The position numbers were made by a program, and so were the translations under genes. The notes below the pieces were generated by a model that was not told the origin of the DNA, made no database searches, and worked only from the letters and a program-made list of their open reading frames with translations. A DNA stretch of 64,000 nucleotides from Hyphomicrobiales bacterium (GTDB taxonomy: Bacteria; Pseudomonadota; Alphaproteobacteria; Rhizobiales; Rhizobiaceae): NCBI GenBank assembly GCA_017305935.1, contig JAFKJU010000007.1:186001-250000 (forward strand), written 5' to 3'. Positions 10,591 to 16,969 of the stretch are shown here, in pieces. Positions within the stretch are counted from its first letter, which is position 1. Every line of letters begins with the position of its first letter.

Positions 10591-10601
10591 ATTTTCATTC
10601 T

Positions 10602-11012
10602 TTACTTTTTCGCGGCGTCGAGGAATTCGGCGCAGTAGGACGGGCCGTTGGCGCCAGGGCGGTCGGCGATCGCCTGGATATCGCGGATCAGATAATCCTG
10701 GCCGACGGTGATGCGGGCTTCACAGCGCAGGTAGACGGTCTTGGCTGCGGCAATACGCTTGCCCTTCTTGCCCTTTTCGCCTTCCTCGTACTTGGCAGGA
10801 ACGCGAACCGTCTTGTAGCCGCCGCGCCAGGTATAGACGGTGGCCGAGCCGGTTTCGACGTCGGAGATCGGCGGGCCGTAGGCGGCGAAGAAGGTGCCGG
10901 CCGACTTGCCGTTCCAGCGGGCTTCGAGCGGGTTGCTGGCAATGCCGCCTGTGGTGGTGCATCCGGCGAGAGCCAGCATCAGCCCCCCCAGGGTAAGAAT
11001 GCGCAAATTCAT
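10602..11012 (-). CDS. Small putative lipoprotein
   Basis: A 136-aa protein with a signal peptide and lipobox, LMLALAGC, placing the lipidated Cys at residue 18. The mature part is polar, with a central Lys/Gly-rich stretch (YEEGEKGKKGKR) and two later cysteines. The WNGKSAGTFFAAYGPPISD region recalls small outer-membrane lipoproteins, but I recognise no named family. The ATG at 11012 is preferred to one 7 codons upstream because the signal peptide starts here and AGGGACATGAG lies just before. It converges on cysN and shares its terminator. Confidence 0.75.
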   Translation of the reverse strand: MNLRILTLGGLMLALAGCTTTGGIASNPLEARWNGKSAGTFFAAYGPPISDVETGSATVYTWRGGYKTVRVPAKYEEGEKGKKGKRIAAAKTVYLRCEARITVGQDYLIRDIQAIADRPGANGPSYCAEFLDAAKK

Positions 11013-11044
11013 GATCTCATGTCCCTTGATCATCTAGCATCGTC

Positions 11045-11081
11045 GCATTTCCCGACCGGTTCGCACGTTTCCAGGAAATGC
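11045..11081. repeat. GCATTTCC...GGAAATGC palindromic repeat, short variant
   Basis: The ends GCATTTCC and GGAAATGC are perfect inverted copies, with CGACCGGTTCGCACGTTTCC between. The same ends and a similar middle occur at 50249-50292 and 55394-55437, so this appears to be a shortened member of that intergenic repeat family. Confidence 0.6.
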
Positions 11082-11370
11082 TGTCGTCCCCGGCCGCGAG
11101 ACGAAACCCTTGGGAAAAGGCGGTTTCGCGGCTGTCCGCGCCCGCTCTAGCGCCAATTTCGCCGGAAGAAAATCACCATTCGCGCGCAGCCCGCAGAATT
11201 CTTGCAAGCGTCACCGCGCCGCCACCATGAAAGCCGGGCGCAAGGCCGCCGCAGCACCCGCCTTCCCGCAAGGCACCGAATTTCCCCCCGCCTTTTCAAT
11301 CGCTTATCGGGGGTCCCGCGTGCGGCTGATTTTTTTTCATCGATCCCTTCACTTTTTTGTCGCACCCCGC

Positions 11371-11399
11371 TTGTCTATCCAAAATCGCTGGTCTATAGA
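11371..11399 (+). promoter_or_regulatory. Probable tRNA-Pro promoter
   Basis: TTGTCT at 11371-11376 and TATAGA at 11394-11399 are separated by 17 bp. The tRNA begins 15 bp after the -10 box, as is usual for short tRNA leaders. Confidence 0.55.
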
Positions 11400-11413
11400 G
11401 GCGCCACTGGTCA

Positions 11414-11490
11414 CGGAGTGTAGCGCAGTCTGGTAGCGCACCACGTTCGGGACGTGGGGGTCGCAAGTTCGAATCTTGCCACTCCGACCA
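11414..11490 (+). tRNA. tRNA-Pro (anticodon CGG)
   Basis: A 77-nt cloverleaf with the 7-bp acceptor stem CGGAGTG/CACTCCG, an anticodon arm CCACG-TTCGGGA-CGTGG giving anticodon CGG (reads CCG), a T-arm containing GTTCGAATC, and an encoded CCA end. The 3' part from the anticodon loop to the end serves as the attachment site of the element that follows and is duplicated at 30482-30529; the gene itself stays intact. Confidence 0.95.
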
Positions 11491-11492
11491 GT
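11445..11492 (+). repeat. attL core (3' end of tRNA-Pro)
   Basis: This 48-bp sequence, from the anticodon loop through CCA to GT, is identical to 30482-30529. Identity stops at both ends (preceding C versus T, following C versus T). It is the crossover region of the integrase-mediated event. Confidence 0.95.
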
Positions 11493-11498
11493 CTAAAG

Positions 11499-11520
11499 GC
11501 CCGCAGTAGCGGGCTTTTTT
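11499..11520 (+). terminator. Intrinsic terminator after tRNA-Pro
   Basis: GCCCGC-AGTA-GCGGGC followed by six T bases. It lies just inside the element, so transcription of the tRNA now ends on element DNA. Confidence 0.85.
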
Positions 11521-11548
11521 ATTGCCGCTAATATTCACCAGAAAATCC

Positions 11549-11572
11549 ACGGCAATGAATACGGCAATGATT
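11549..11572 (+). repeat. Tandem 12-bp repeats, candidate integrase arm sites
   Basis: ACGGCAATGAAT at 11549-11560 is followed directly by ACGGCAATGATT at 11561-11572, the second overlapping the integrase stop codon. A related inverted copy (ATTGCCGCT) is at 11521-11529. The same ACGGCAATGATT recurs near the other end at 30379-30390. Placement inside both ends of the element suggests arm-type binding sites for the integrase or excisionase. Confidence 0.5.
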
Positions 11573-12683
11573 ACCTCGCTTTCCGGCCCGCTCGCCCAGT
11601 CGTAAAGGCAGCGCCAACGCTTGCTTGATGATCTGGATGATGATGGCCATAGGTCTTTTCCAGCGTCTCCAAGGTCATACCGAGATAGCCAGACGCCTCC
11701 CATTTATCGGTCGCCGCCTGCATGAGCCATGTTGCGGCCGTATGCCGGAGGGTATGACGAACGATGCCGCCGGCATCCTCTCCAAGAACGTCGTCGACGA
11801 GATTGCGGAAGGCGCGCTTCGGATCGGCCGGCTGGCCGTTGTACTCGGCGACATACCTAGCGCCCATCCGGTGCCAGCGCCGCATGTGAGCGAGAAGGCG
11901 CGCCGGAAGCCTGATAGGAGGCGCTTGCTTATTAGCAGCCACCTTCTCGCCTTCCCAGGCCCGATAAAACACACCGGCATCGAGATCGATGTACGGCCTG
12001 CCCTCCTCCTTGAAGAACGACGCCTGCCAGACGCGCGCCGACCGGCTGCCGGTATAGACCGCCGCCAGTGTGAAGCGCGCAATGTGAACCGTTGGCTTTC
12101 GCTTGTTCGGCGCGCCGCGAAACGATCCACGTTTCCGGTACGCCGCCCATATCAGCTTGGCCAGCGTCGAACGCTCAAGGTGCTTCACACGCCCTTTAGC
12201 CTTCGGTGGTAGCGTGACCGTCACAGACTGGCGCGTGACGTTGTCGGCGATCGCCTGGCGGCATGCGGCCCGGAGATCCTCAAGCTCCCGGCGCGACCCG
12301 TTGCTGGTACCGCGCCGTTTGACATACTCGGCGCATGTCGCGCTGGTGATGTCGTCGAGGGTCTTGTCGCCCCAATAAGCCAAAAGGTTCTCCGCCCTCG
12401 CGGCGAGTTCCTTCGGACGTGTGGCAGTTTCCCGCTTCAGGTTAAGGTAATGGGCCAGCACTTCGGCCACTGTCACATCCGCGGCAGCTCGGTCCTTTTT
12501 TGCCGGCGCGACGATAAACTGGCGGGCGATGTGCTCCGCGAGTGCCCTTTCAGCTCCGCTACGATCATCCGCGCCGCAGCCAGTGCTGTACTGCTTTCCG
12601 CCGTCGAGGACGATCCAGACAGCGGCTCGGTCGTCCGTTGCTGGCCGGAGCCATAGCCTGGCTGGTTTACGGGCACGCGACAT
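11571..12683 (-). CDS. int: Tyrosine recombinase (site-specific integrase)
   Basis: A 370-aa phage-type integrase. The catalytic residues can be placed as Arg214 (TGSRSARV), His310-x-x-Arg313 (RHTLRHTAATW) and the nucleophile Tyr345 (KTYGHHHPDH), all present. Residues about 70-150 (TVAEVLAHYL...) form the core-binding SAM-like domain, and the first about 60 residues are an arm-binding type region. It lies 79 bp inside attL and reads toward it, the usual position for an integrase using a tRNA site. The start at 12683 is supported by the conserved beginning (KPARLWLRPATDD) and overlaps the upstream gene by 211 bp. Confidence 0.95.
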   Translation of the reverse strand: MSRARKPARLWLRPATDDRAAVWIVLDGGKQYSTGCGADDRSGAERALAEHIARQFIVAPAKKDRAAADVTVAEVLAHYLNLKRETATRPKELAARAENLLAYWGDKTLDDITSATCAEYVKRRGTSNGSRRELEDLRAACRQAIADNVTRQSVTVTLPPKAKGRVKHLERSTLAKLIWAAYRKRGSFRGAPNKRKPTVHIARFTLAAVYTGSRSARVWQASFFKEEGRPYIDLDAGVFYRAWEGEKVAANKQAPPIRLPARLLAHMRRWHRMGARYVAEYNGQPADPKRAFRNLVDDVLGEDAGGIVRHTLRHTAATWLMQAATDKWEASGYLGMTLETLEKTYGHHHPDHQASVGAAFTTGRAGRKAR

Positions 12684-12877
12684 TTATCCTTCATCTCCTC
12701 AATCGAGCGCAGTGTCGTGAAATCCTTGCCGGCCACGCGCATGAGGACGAGACGACCACGGCCTGCTTCTCGTCGCAGGCCGCTAACCGTCATGCCACCA
12801 TGCGGGAAAGCTATAGGAATGATGTCAGCAAGCCGGAGTGGATCGTCCGGCTTGATGTTGTCGTTTGCGGGCTGCAT
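12473..12877 (-). CDS. Excisionase-like DNA-binding protein
   Basis: A 134-aa protein whose first about 75 residues (RLADIIPIAFPHGGMTVSG, then GKDFTTLRSIEEMKDKCRV) look like a short winged-helix/MerR-type recognition module of the kind found in excisionases next to rhizobial integrases. The rest is Ser/Thr-rich with a helical AARMIVAELKG segment and overlaps the integrase start in another frame. The ATG at 12877 has GAGGAGAG just upstream, better than an in-frame GTG four codons earlier. The role is inferred from position upstream of int and from the small DNA-binding fold; it could also regulate int. Confidence 0.65.
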   Translation of the reverse strand: MQPANDNIKPDDPLRLADIIPIAFPHGGMTVSGLRREAGRGRLVLMRVAGKDFTTLRSIEEMKDKCRVPVNQPGYGSGQQRTTEPLSGSSSTAESSTALAAARMIVAELKGHSRSTSPASLSSRRQKRTELPRM

Positions 12878-12950
12878 GTCTCTCCTCACGCTGGTTGTTG
12901 CTGCCTAGAATTTTCGGATGAAGACCCGCGATAATCCAGTGAAGACGAAT

Positions 12951-12988
12951 AAATAAAGCCGCGCTCAAGCCTGTTGGCGAGCGCGGCT
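12951..12988 (-). terminator. Intrinsic terminator, reverse strand
   Basis: A perfect 10-bp inverted repeat AGCCGCGCTC/GAGCGCGGCT with a 12-nt loop; on the reverse strand it is followed by TTTATTT. It ends the gene at 13044-13439 before the excisionase/integrase pair. Confidence 0.75.
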
Positions 12989-13043
12989 ATCAGCCTGCTG
13001 GACTGGCGGTCCCGATGGTGGTGGTCAGGCTGGTGGGGGGTAA

Positions 13044-13439
13044 TTAAATGGGCCGGACGTCTATGATGCTACCGTCGTCGATCGACGGGGCATAGGTTTC
13101 AGATTCAATAACCGTGCCGACGACGACGACAACGGCACGCTGCCTGCTGCGATCTCGCGGCCCTTGCTCCCACGGGCCGCACGCCGTGCGCCGGCCGTGA
13201 GGGGCATATTCCTGCTCGAACTTTTCGCAGACCATGATCTGCATCTCACCGGACCGTGTGATGACAACCGATCGCGCGCCAGGGACTACTTCCCGCACGT
13301 TTATATCGACCAGCACCCGCTCGCCGTCGATGATCATCGCACACCGGTTAGCCGGCATGTACTCTGTCTCGACAGGTCTTCTAATCATGCTTCTGGGAAG
13401 CTGGAACTTGTCGTGGACGGCGCACCTGTTCGGTATCAT
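13044..13439 (-). CDS. Hypothetical protein
   Basis: A 131-aa acidic to neutral protein without recognised domain. The middle (GERVLVDINVREVVPGAR, VVITRSGEMQIMV) and the end (VVVVVGTVIESETYAPSID) look like beta-strand-rich sequence. An ATG at 13439 with GAGGAG 9 nt upstream supports this start. It is divergent from the XRE regulator, and the 106 bp between them carry repeated operator-like sequences; such an arrangement suggests it is controlled by that regulator. No function is assigned. Confidence 0.6.
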   Translation of the reverse strand: MIPNRCAVHDKFQLPRSMIRRPVETEYMPANRCAMIIDGERVLVDINVREVVPGARSVVITRSGEMQIMVCEKFEQEYAPHGRRTACGPWEQGPRDRSRQRAVVVVVGTVIESETYAPSIDDGSIIDVRPI

Positions 13440-13474
13440 TGGGCAGGCTCCTCGTGTTGCATGTCAGTGGCGTT

Positions 13475-13536
13475 TTCGCTACAAATGAACAATATTCAAT
13501 CTTTTTCGCTACGTCAACGCGAAATCGCTACAAATG
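13475..13536. promoter_or_regulatory. Operator-like repeats between divergent genes
   Basis: TCGCTACAAATG occurs at 13476-13487 and again at 13525-13536, with a partial copy TTCGCTAC at 13505-13512. The middle copy also forms the inverted pair TTTCGC (13504-13509) and GCGAAA (13519-13524). The cluster sits in front of a small XRE-type regulator gene, the usual place for phage repressor operators. Confidence 0.5.
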
Positions 13537-13545
13537 TGAAAAAAT

Positions 13546-13776
13546 ATGTTGCCATTACAATGCCGCATGGCTCGCGTTGCGCTCGAGTGGGGAGTGAGGG
13601 AGTTGGCCGAAGCGGCCAAGGTCTCGACGAATACAATCACTCGGTTTGAAAAGGGTGAGGAGCTGAAGGAGCGAACGGTGGACGCGCTTAGAGACGCCCT
13701 CGAGGCGGCCGGTATCGCATTCCTGAGTGCCGGCGACATAGCCAGCGGGCCAGGAGTTTGTTTGCGGGAAGCGTGA
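13546..13776 (+). CDS. XRE-family helix-turn-helix regulator
   Basis: A 76-aa protein with a Cro/C1-type helix-turn-helix, VRELAEAAKVSTNTITRFEK at about residues 17-36, followed by a short helix (RTVDALRDALEAAGIAFL). The AA-AGIAFL ending is typical of small alphaproteobacterial XRE proteins. The ATG at 13546 has a weak ribosome site; an in-frame ATG 7 codons later is possible. Divergent from the hypothetical gene at 13044-13439 and next to repeated operator-like motifs, it is a candidate repressor of the element. Confidence 0.8.
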   Translation: MLPLQCRMARVALEWGVRELAEAAKVSTNTITRFEKGEELKERTVDALRDALEAAGIAFLSAGDIASGPGVCLREA

Positions 13777-13829
13777 GCTAGTGGCGCTGACGGGCAGTTC
13801 GCATTCCAGCACTAGTGAGATTGACCGCA

Positions 13830-14342
13830 ATGAACCCTGTTGATTTTCTTAATACAGTCGTCGAGCCAAACATTAAAGCTATGCTCGATACGCCCGGCGA
13901 CTTGAGACTCGTTCACAACGCGGTTTCTTCGGTCGATGCCCTAGCAGCGCACATCTACCACTGGTCGGTAGCGAACCGCCGTGGCTACACAAACGCAAAG
14001 GACGATACCCATTATCGACAGCTGCTCTCGGATGCAGATGACGATTTTAGTCTTCTCCGTGACCTTGCGAAGATGCATAAGCATGTCGTCTTACGCAGAG
14101 GAAAGCCGCGAATTTCTGACCCAAGTCAACAACATGTCGGCTCTTTAGATTGGGAAGAAATCGAGTGGAGCGACCTTGGATTCGGAAAGTCGCAAAACGT
14201 GCTTGTGATTGACGATAGTGGAAAGGCTCGCGTGGTTGAAGCCGTGGTGGTTTATAGCCTGCATCACTTACAGCGAGAAATGATTGCGCTGGAGCTGCTT
14301 ATCCCTTCTAACCGTCGCAACCAAAAGCCAGCCTGTACGTGA
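13830..14342 (+). CDS. Uncharacterised protein, all-alpha, HEPN-like pattern
   Basis: A 170-aa protein starting at the ATG at 13830 (an in-frame ATG 5 codons earlier lacks a better site). The first half is predicted helical (NAVSSVDALAAHIYHW, FSLLRDLAKMHKHVVL), followed by a beta-like half (SQNVLVIDDSGKARVVEAV) and a last helix. The layout, including the opening F-L-x-x-V-V-E-P and a Lys-His pair in helix two, resembles the gene at 26619-27149, suggesting distant homology. HEPN-type RNases have similar helical bundles, but no R-x4-6-H active site is evident. Function unknown; likely cargo. Confidence 0.6.
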   Translation: MNPVDFLNTVVEPNIKAMLDTPGDLRLVHNAVSSVDALAAHIYHWSVANRRGYTNAKDDTHYRQLLSDADDDFSLLRDLAKMHKHVVLRRGKPRISDPSQQHVGSLDWEEIEWSDLGFGKSQNVLVIDDSGKARVVEAVVVYSLHHLQREMIALELLIPSNRRNQKPACT

Positions 14343-14393
14343 CCCCAGCCCGCTCCCTGCCTGCCGCAACCGGGGGCGGGTTTCCTATTGGAA

Positions 14394-14660
14394 GGTTCGC
14401 AATAATTGCGAACCTTTGCCAGCACGATTTCGTGCCGAATAATTTCAAAGCCTTAGGCCAACGCAATTTTGCGTCCGTTGATTTCAGAGCTTATCCCAAA
14501 AATGGGTCATGTTGACCCATTTTCCATCGTCCAGATTCTGGACGGTCGAATTCTCGACCGAATGATATCAATTCATTACGGCCAGCTGAATTTCCAGCCG
14601 AATGAAATCAAGGGCTTGCTCCCCAAAAATGGGGAGAATGAAATCAAAGGCATACCCGGC
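14394..14660. repeat. Array of distinct palindromes joined by a conserved 18-bp linker
   Basis: At least seven perfect short palindromes with unrelated stems follow one another: 14394-14414 (GGTTCGCAA arm), 14422-14435, 14461-14474, 14499-14523 (11-bp arms AAAATGGGTCA), 14528-14544, 14543-14560 and 14619-14636 (CTCCCCA arms); an imperfect one is at 14579-14600. Between them recurs the linker GAATGAWWTCAAAGGCTT, at 14437, about 14476, 14560, 14600 and 14636, so the unit is about 40 bp. The array ends 17 bp before the winged-helix gene at 14677. It may be a binding array, a structured leader RNA or a replication/packaging site. Confidence 0.75.
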
Positions 14661-14676
14661 CCATAATCGAGGACCA

Positions 14677-15186
14677 ATGACTGACCTGCTATCGAACCTC
14701 CCCCTCTTCGCTACCGACCGGCAGCTTGCTGAAGCAGTCGTCGGAAAGGAGCGCGCCACGATGTGGATCAAGACGGTGATCCCTCAACTTGAACGGAAGG
14801 GGTTCCCAAGGATTGATCCACTGCACGACGGAAGGCCCGTTCCCCTGGTGAAGAAATTCTATGATGGATATTTCGGCATCACGGCAGGTTTTGCGGCGAC
14901 TGGACCAGATGGAAAAGAAGATTGGTCAGGATCGTGGCGAAAACGTAAAGACACGAAAACGACAATTCCAATCAACGGCAACATCGAACCTGTTCTGCGC
15001 TACATGATCGACCACCCGGATTGCACGACGGTCGCAGTCATTCCTGGCGCCGGTCTCAAGAAAATGGCGCGACTTATTGAGGCTGGCGTGATTGAGGAGA
15101 TAGAACCCGATTTTGATGGCGATCGCCAATGGCGCGTCACCGATCTGGGGCGCTCCTCGGTATCTTCGCGCGGCCGGAGGCCATAG
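14677..15186 (+). CDS. Winged-helix protein, element-encoded regulator
   Basis: A 169-aa protein with an N-terminal part reminiscent of phage DNA-binding modules (LFATDRQLAEAVVGKERATM, then a recognition-like PQLERKGFPRIDPLHDGRP) and a C-terminal winged-helix-like module (VLRYMIDHPDCTTVAVIPG through RQWRVTDLGR). The C-terminal module is clearly related to that of the protein at 16012-16515. The start at 14677 is supported by CGAGGA 4 nt upstream; longer open sequence before it runs through the palindrome array. It may bind or be controlled by the array. Function is inferred from domains only. Confidence 0.7.
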   Translation: MTDLLSNLPLFATDRQLAEAVVGKERATMWIKTVIPQLERKGFPRIDPLHDGRPVPLVKKFYDGYFGITAGFAATGPDGKEDWSGSWRKRKDTKTTIPINGNIEPVLRYMIDHPDCTTVAVIPGAGLKKMARLIEAGVIEEIEPDFDGDRQWRVTDLGRSSVSSRGRRP

Positions 15187-15343
15187 GCACGCTCCTTCTG
15201 CCTGGCCAATCTTTACCCGTAAACTCTGCCCCGTCATGTCATTGTGAATTGCCCTATCCACAACAATGGCGCATGGTCCGCCCACTGCTTCTCTTAGCAG
15301 GGCCAATCGGCCGATCCCTCATAACCACCGAAAGGGATTGCGC

Positions 15344-15610
15344 ATGTATTCCATGACAAAGAAGACGTACCTCACCAGCAGCGACATGCTGACAATTGAG
15401 GCGATCCTTTCTGATGCCGGCATTGAAGTGCCTCACAAAGACCGCGGACTATGCGGCCGGTTCCTCGTTGGGCTGATGGAAACAGGAACGACTGATCCTG
15501 CAGATTTGTCTGTCGCCCTTCTTCGCAGGCTGGGTGACGCTCGCTTCAGTGATTGCTGGCGAACAGCATCACCACTCCATCGATATGCGACGCAGGGCCT
15601 GCTGGGGTAA
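15344..15610 (+). CDS. Small hypothetical protein
   Basis: An 88-aa protein starting MYSMTKKTYLTSSDM with AAAGGGA 8 nt before the ATG. Helical, with a C-terminal RLGDARFSDCWRTASP. I do not recognise the family. It belongs to a row of small forward genes (13830-16835) that have good ribosome sites and spacing typical of the early region of a phage-like element. Confidence 0.55.
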   Translation: MYSMTKKTYLTSSDMLTIEAILSDAGIEVPHKDRGLCGRFLVGLMETGTTDPADLSVALLRRLGDARFSDCWRTASPLHRYATQGLLG

Positions 15611-15735
15611 GGAGGTCAGCCCTTTTCCCACCGATATCGACGCACGGCTCATTGACTCTCTCCGCCGCCGTGAACATTATGAGAACGCGGCGGTGCGGAC
15701 GCTGCACTCATTAACGTGAACACGAGGAGAGGACG

Positions 15736-15942
15736 ATGCGCCCTGCACCGGCCGATGAAGAACTATGCCCGATCGAAACCGAAGTCGACGCTGCACTGGC
15801 TTGGCATTCCGGCGATGCGCGAGCCACTATTGCAACGCTGATCGACGACCTGCGCCACATGAAGCTGCAACTCGCTCTGGCCGAAGGCGCGATGAGTCGT
15901 GGCATGACACGCGGCTGGCGGCCGACCTACGACCGGGATTGA
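15736..15942 (+). CDS. Small hypothetical protein
   Basis: A 68-aa acidic protein preceded by GAGGAGAGG at the right distance. The body is one long helix (DARATIATLIDDLRHMKLQL) that could pair as a coiled coil, then a polar tail SRGMTRGWRPTYDRD. Such short proteins recur in integrated elements of rhizobia, but the role is not known. Confidence 0.6.
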   Translation: MRPAPADEELCPIETEVDAALAWHSGDARATIATLIDDLRHMKLQLALAEGAMSRGMTRGWRPTYDRD

Positions 15943-16011
15943 TTGCATCGCCGCGGCAGCGCAAACTGCGTCTATCATCTCGCCTTCGGCAATCCTGCAA
16001 AAGGTCTAGCA

Positions 16012-16515
16012 ATGACGGAAGGCCCGCGCCTCATCGGCCGCAGTGCAGCGGCTGCCTATCTCGGCATCTCACCGTCAACATTTTCCAACTGGGTTGCGGC
16101 GGGGAAGATGCCGCAGCCGATCCTTGGCGCGAGGAAGTGGGATAAGAAGGCGATCGATGCCAGGCTTGACGAGATCAGCGGGTTGGGCCAACCGGTACTC
16201 ACCACCCAAGTCTTACCAGAAGACGAATTCCAACGCTGGCAGGCGCAGCAGGAGGAGCGCGACAAGCACAAGCCCATTCACAGGCTTGATGCGCGCGAAG
16301 AGCGCGTGCTGCGCTTCATGATCGCGCATCCTGAATGTGCCACCGTTGACGTTATACCCCAAGCTGGCGAGGCAACGATGGAGAAGCTGCGGAAGGTAGG
16401 AGTCGTTCGCGCCGGAGCCAAGGACCACCGCGGCAGACGCGAGTGGTTCGTCAGCGATGAAGGCCGGGCCGAGATAGATCGCACAGACACCTGGGTGAAT
16501 TGGCAGTTTAGGTAA
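16012..16515 (+). CDS. HTH (AlpA/excisionase-type) plus winged-helix protein
   Basis: A 167-aa protein. Residues about 5-50 (LIGRSAAAAYLGISPSTFSN, then VAAGKMPQPI and RKWDKKAIDARL) form an AlpA/HTH_17-type recognition domain. After a charged linker, residues about 96-160 (RVLRFMIAHPECATVDVIPQ ... RREWFVSDEGR) match the C-terminal module of the protein at 14677-15186. The two proteins thus share one module and differ in the N-terminal DNA-binding part. The ATG at 16012 is chosen because the conserved LIGRSAAAAYLG begins there. Likely a regulator of element genes. Confidence 0.75.
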   Translation: MTEGPRLIGRSAAAAYLGISPSTFSNWVAAGKMPQPILGARKWDKKAIDARLDEISGLGQPVLTTQVLPEDEFQRWQAQQEERDKHKPIHRLDAREERVLRFMIAHPECATVDVIPQAGEATMEKLRKVGVVRAGAKDHRGRREWFVSDEGRAEIDRTDTWVNWQFR

Positions 16516-16709
16516 GCAATCGCCTGCGTTCTGAACAAGACGATGCTGTTGATAGGCAGCTCGGCAACTGGACAACCTATCGGTTGCGTGATCTAATTTC
16601 CCGAGTTGCCGCCAGCAAACCTTACTGAACTCGTGTGGGCCAAGGTCTCCAGAATCAGCTGGAGCCTGAGGAGCGGTCTTCCCAGCCGCTGAAGTAAGGA
16701 GTTTCGATT

Positions 16710-16835
16710 GTGAAAAAAACAATCAGAACCAAGTTTGTGAAAGTGCGGGCATATGTCCGTGTTCGGTTTGGACGTCTGGAACGCGTCTGCGAACACTTCA
16801 GGTCATATCCCCAGCAGCTTTCCTTTGACTTCTAA
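16710..16835 (+). CDS. Small basic protein (41 aa)
   Basis: A GTG at 16710 with TAAGGAG 9 nt upstream opens a 41-residue frame rich in Arg and Lys: it begins VKKTIRTKFVKVRAYVRVRF and ends PQQLSFDF. The ribosome site, compact size and basic composition suggest a real nucleic-acid-binding peptide. It is too short for most automated gene calls. No function is assigned. Confidence 0.55.
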   Translation: MKKTIRTKFVKVRAYVRVRFGRLERVCEHFRSYPQQLSFDF

Positions 16836-16909
16836 GTCGGCTTCACACCCCGACCCGCTGGCGGCAACACCTACTTTATTTCGGAAGCCAAGTTCATGTG
16901 ACTTACGGA

Positions 16910-16940
16910 TGAAGGCAATCGCTCACGCTGATTGCCTTCA
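16910..16940. terminator. Hairpin between convergent genes
   Basis: A perfect 11-bp inverted repeat TGAAGGCAATC/GATTGCCTTCA with a 9-nt loop lies between the forward small genes and the reverse ATPase gene. There is no strong T-run, so it is a weaker terminator candidate or a structural site. Confidence 0.5.
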
Positions 16941-16969
16941 CATAACCTACTTAGCTACCTGTACGGGGT

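Larger units (their letters stand above)
11013..11413. other. 400-bp intergenic region before tRNA-Pro
   Basis: No convincing coding sequence is seen. It holds a 37-bp rhizobial-type palindrome at 11045-11081, a GC-rich middle, an AT tract near 11331-11358 and the tRNA promoter at 11371-11399. Confidence 0.6.

Noticed and set aside
14394-14660. CRISPR array
   Set aside because: Repeats are short and diverged, units vary, the variable parts are self-complementary, and no cas gene is present.
14469-14666. 65-residue frame through the palindrome array
   Set aside because: It is a by-product of the repeats (NEIKG units), ends just before the real gene and has no ribosome site.
14394-15186. Type III toxin-antitoxin (repeat RNA plus ToxN-like protein)
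   Set aside because: The layout is similar (about 40-bp repeats before a 169-aa protein), but the protein has winged-helix-like modules and no visible ToxN similarity, and the repeats are not near-identical.
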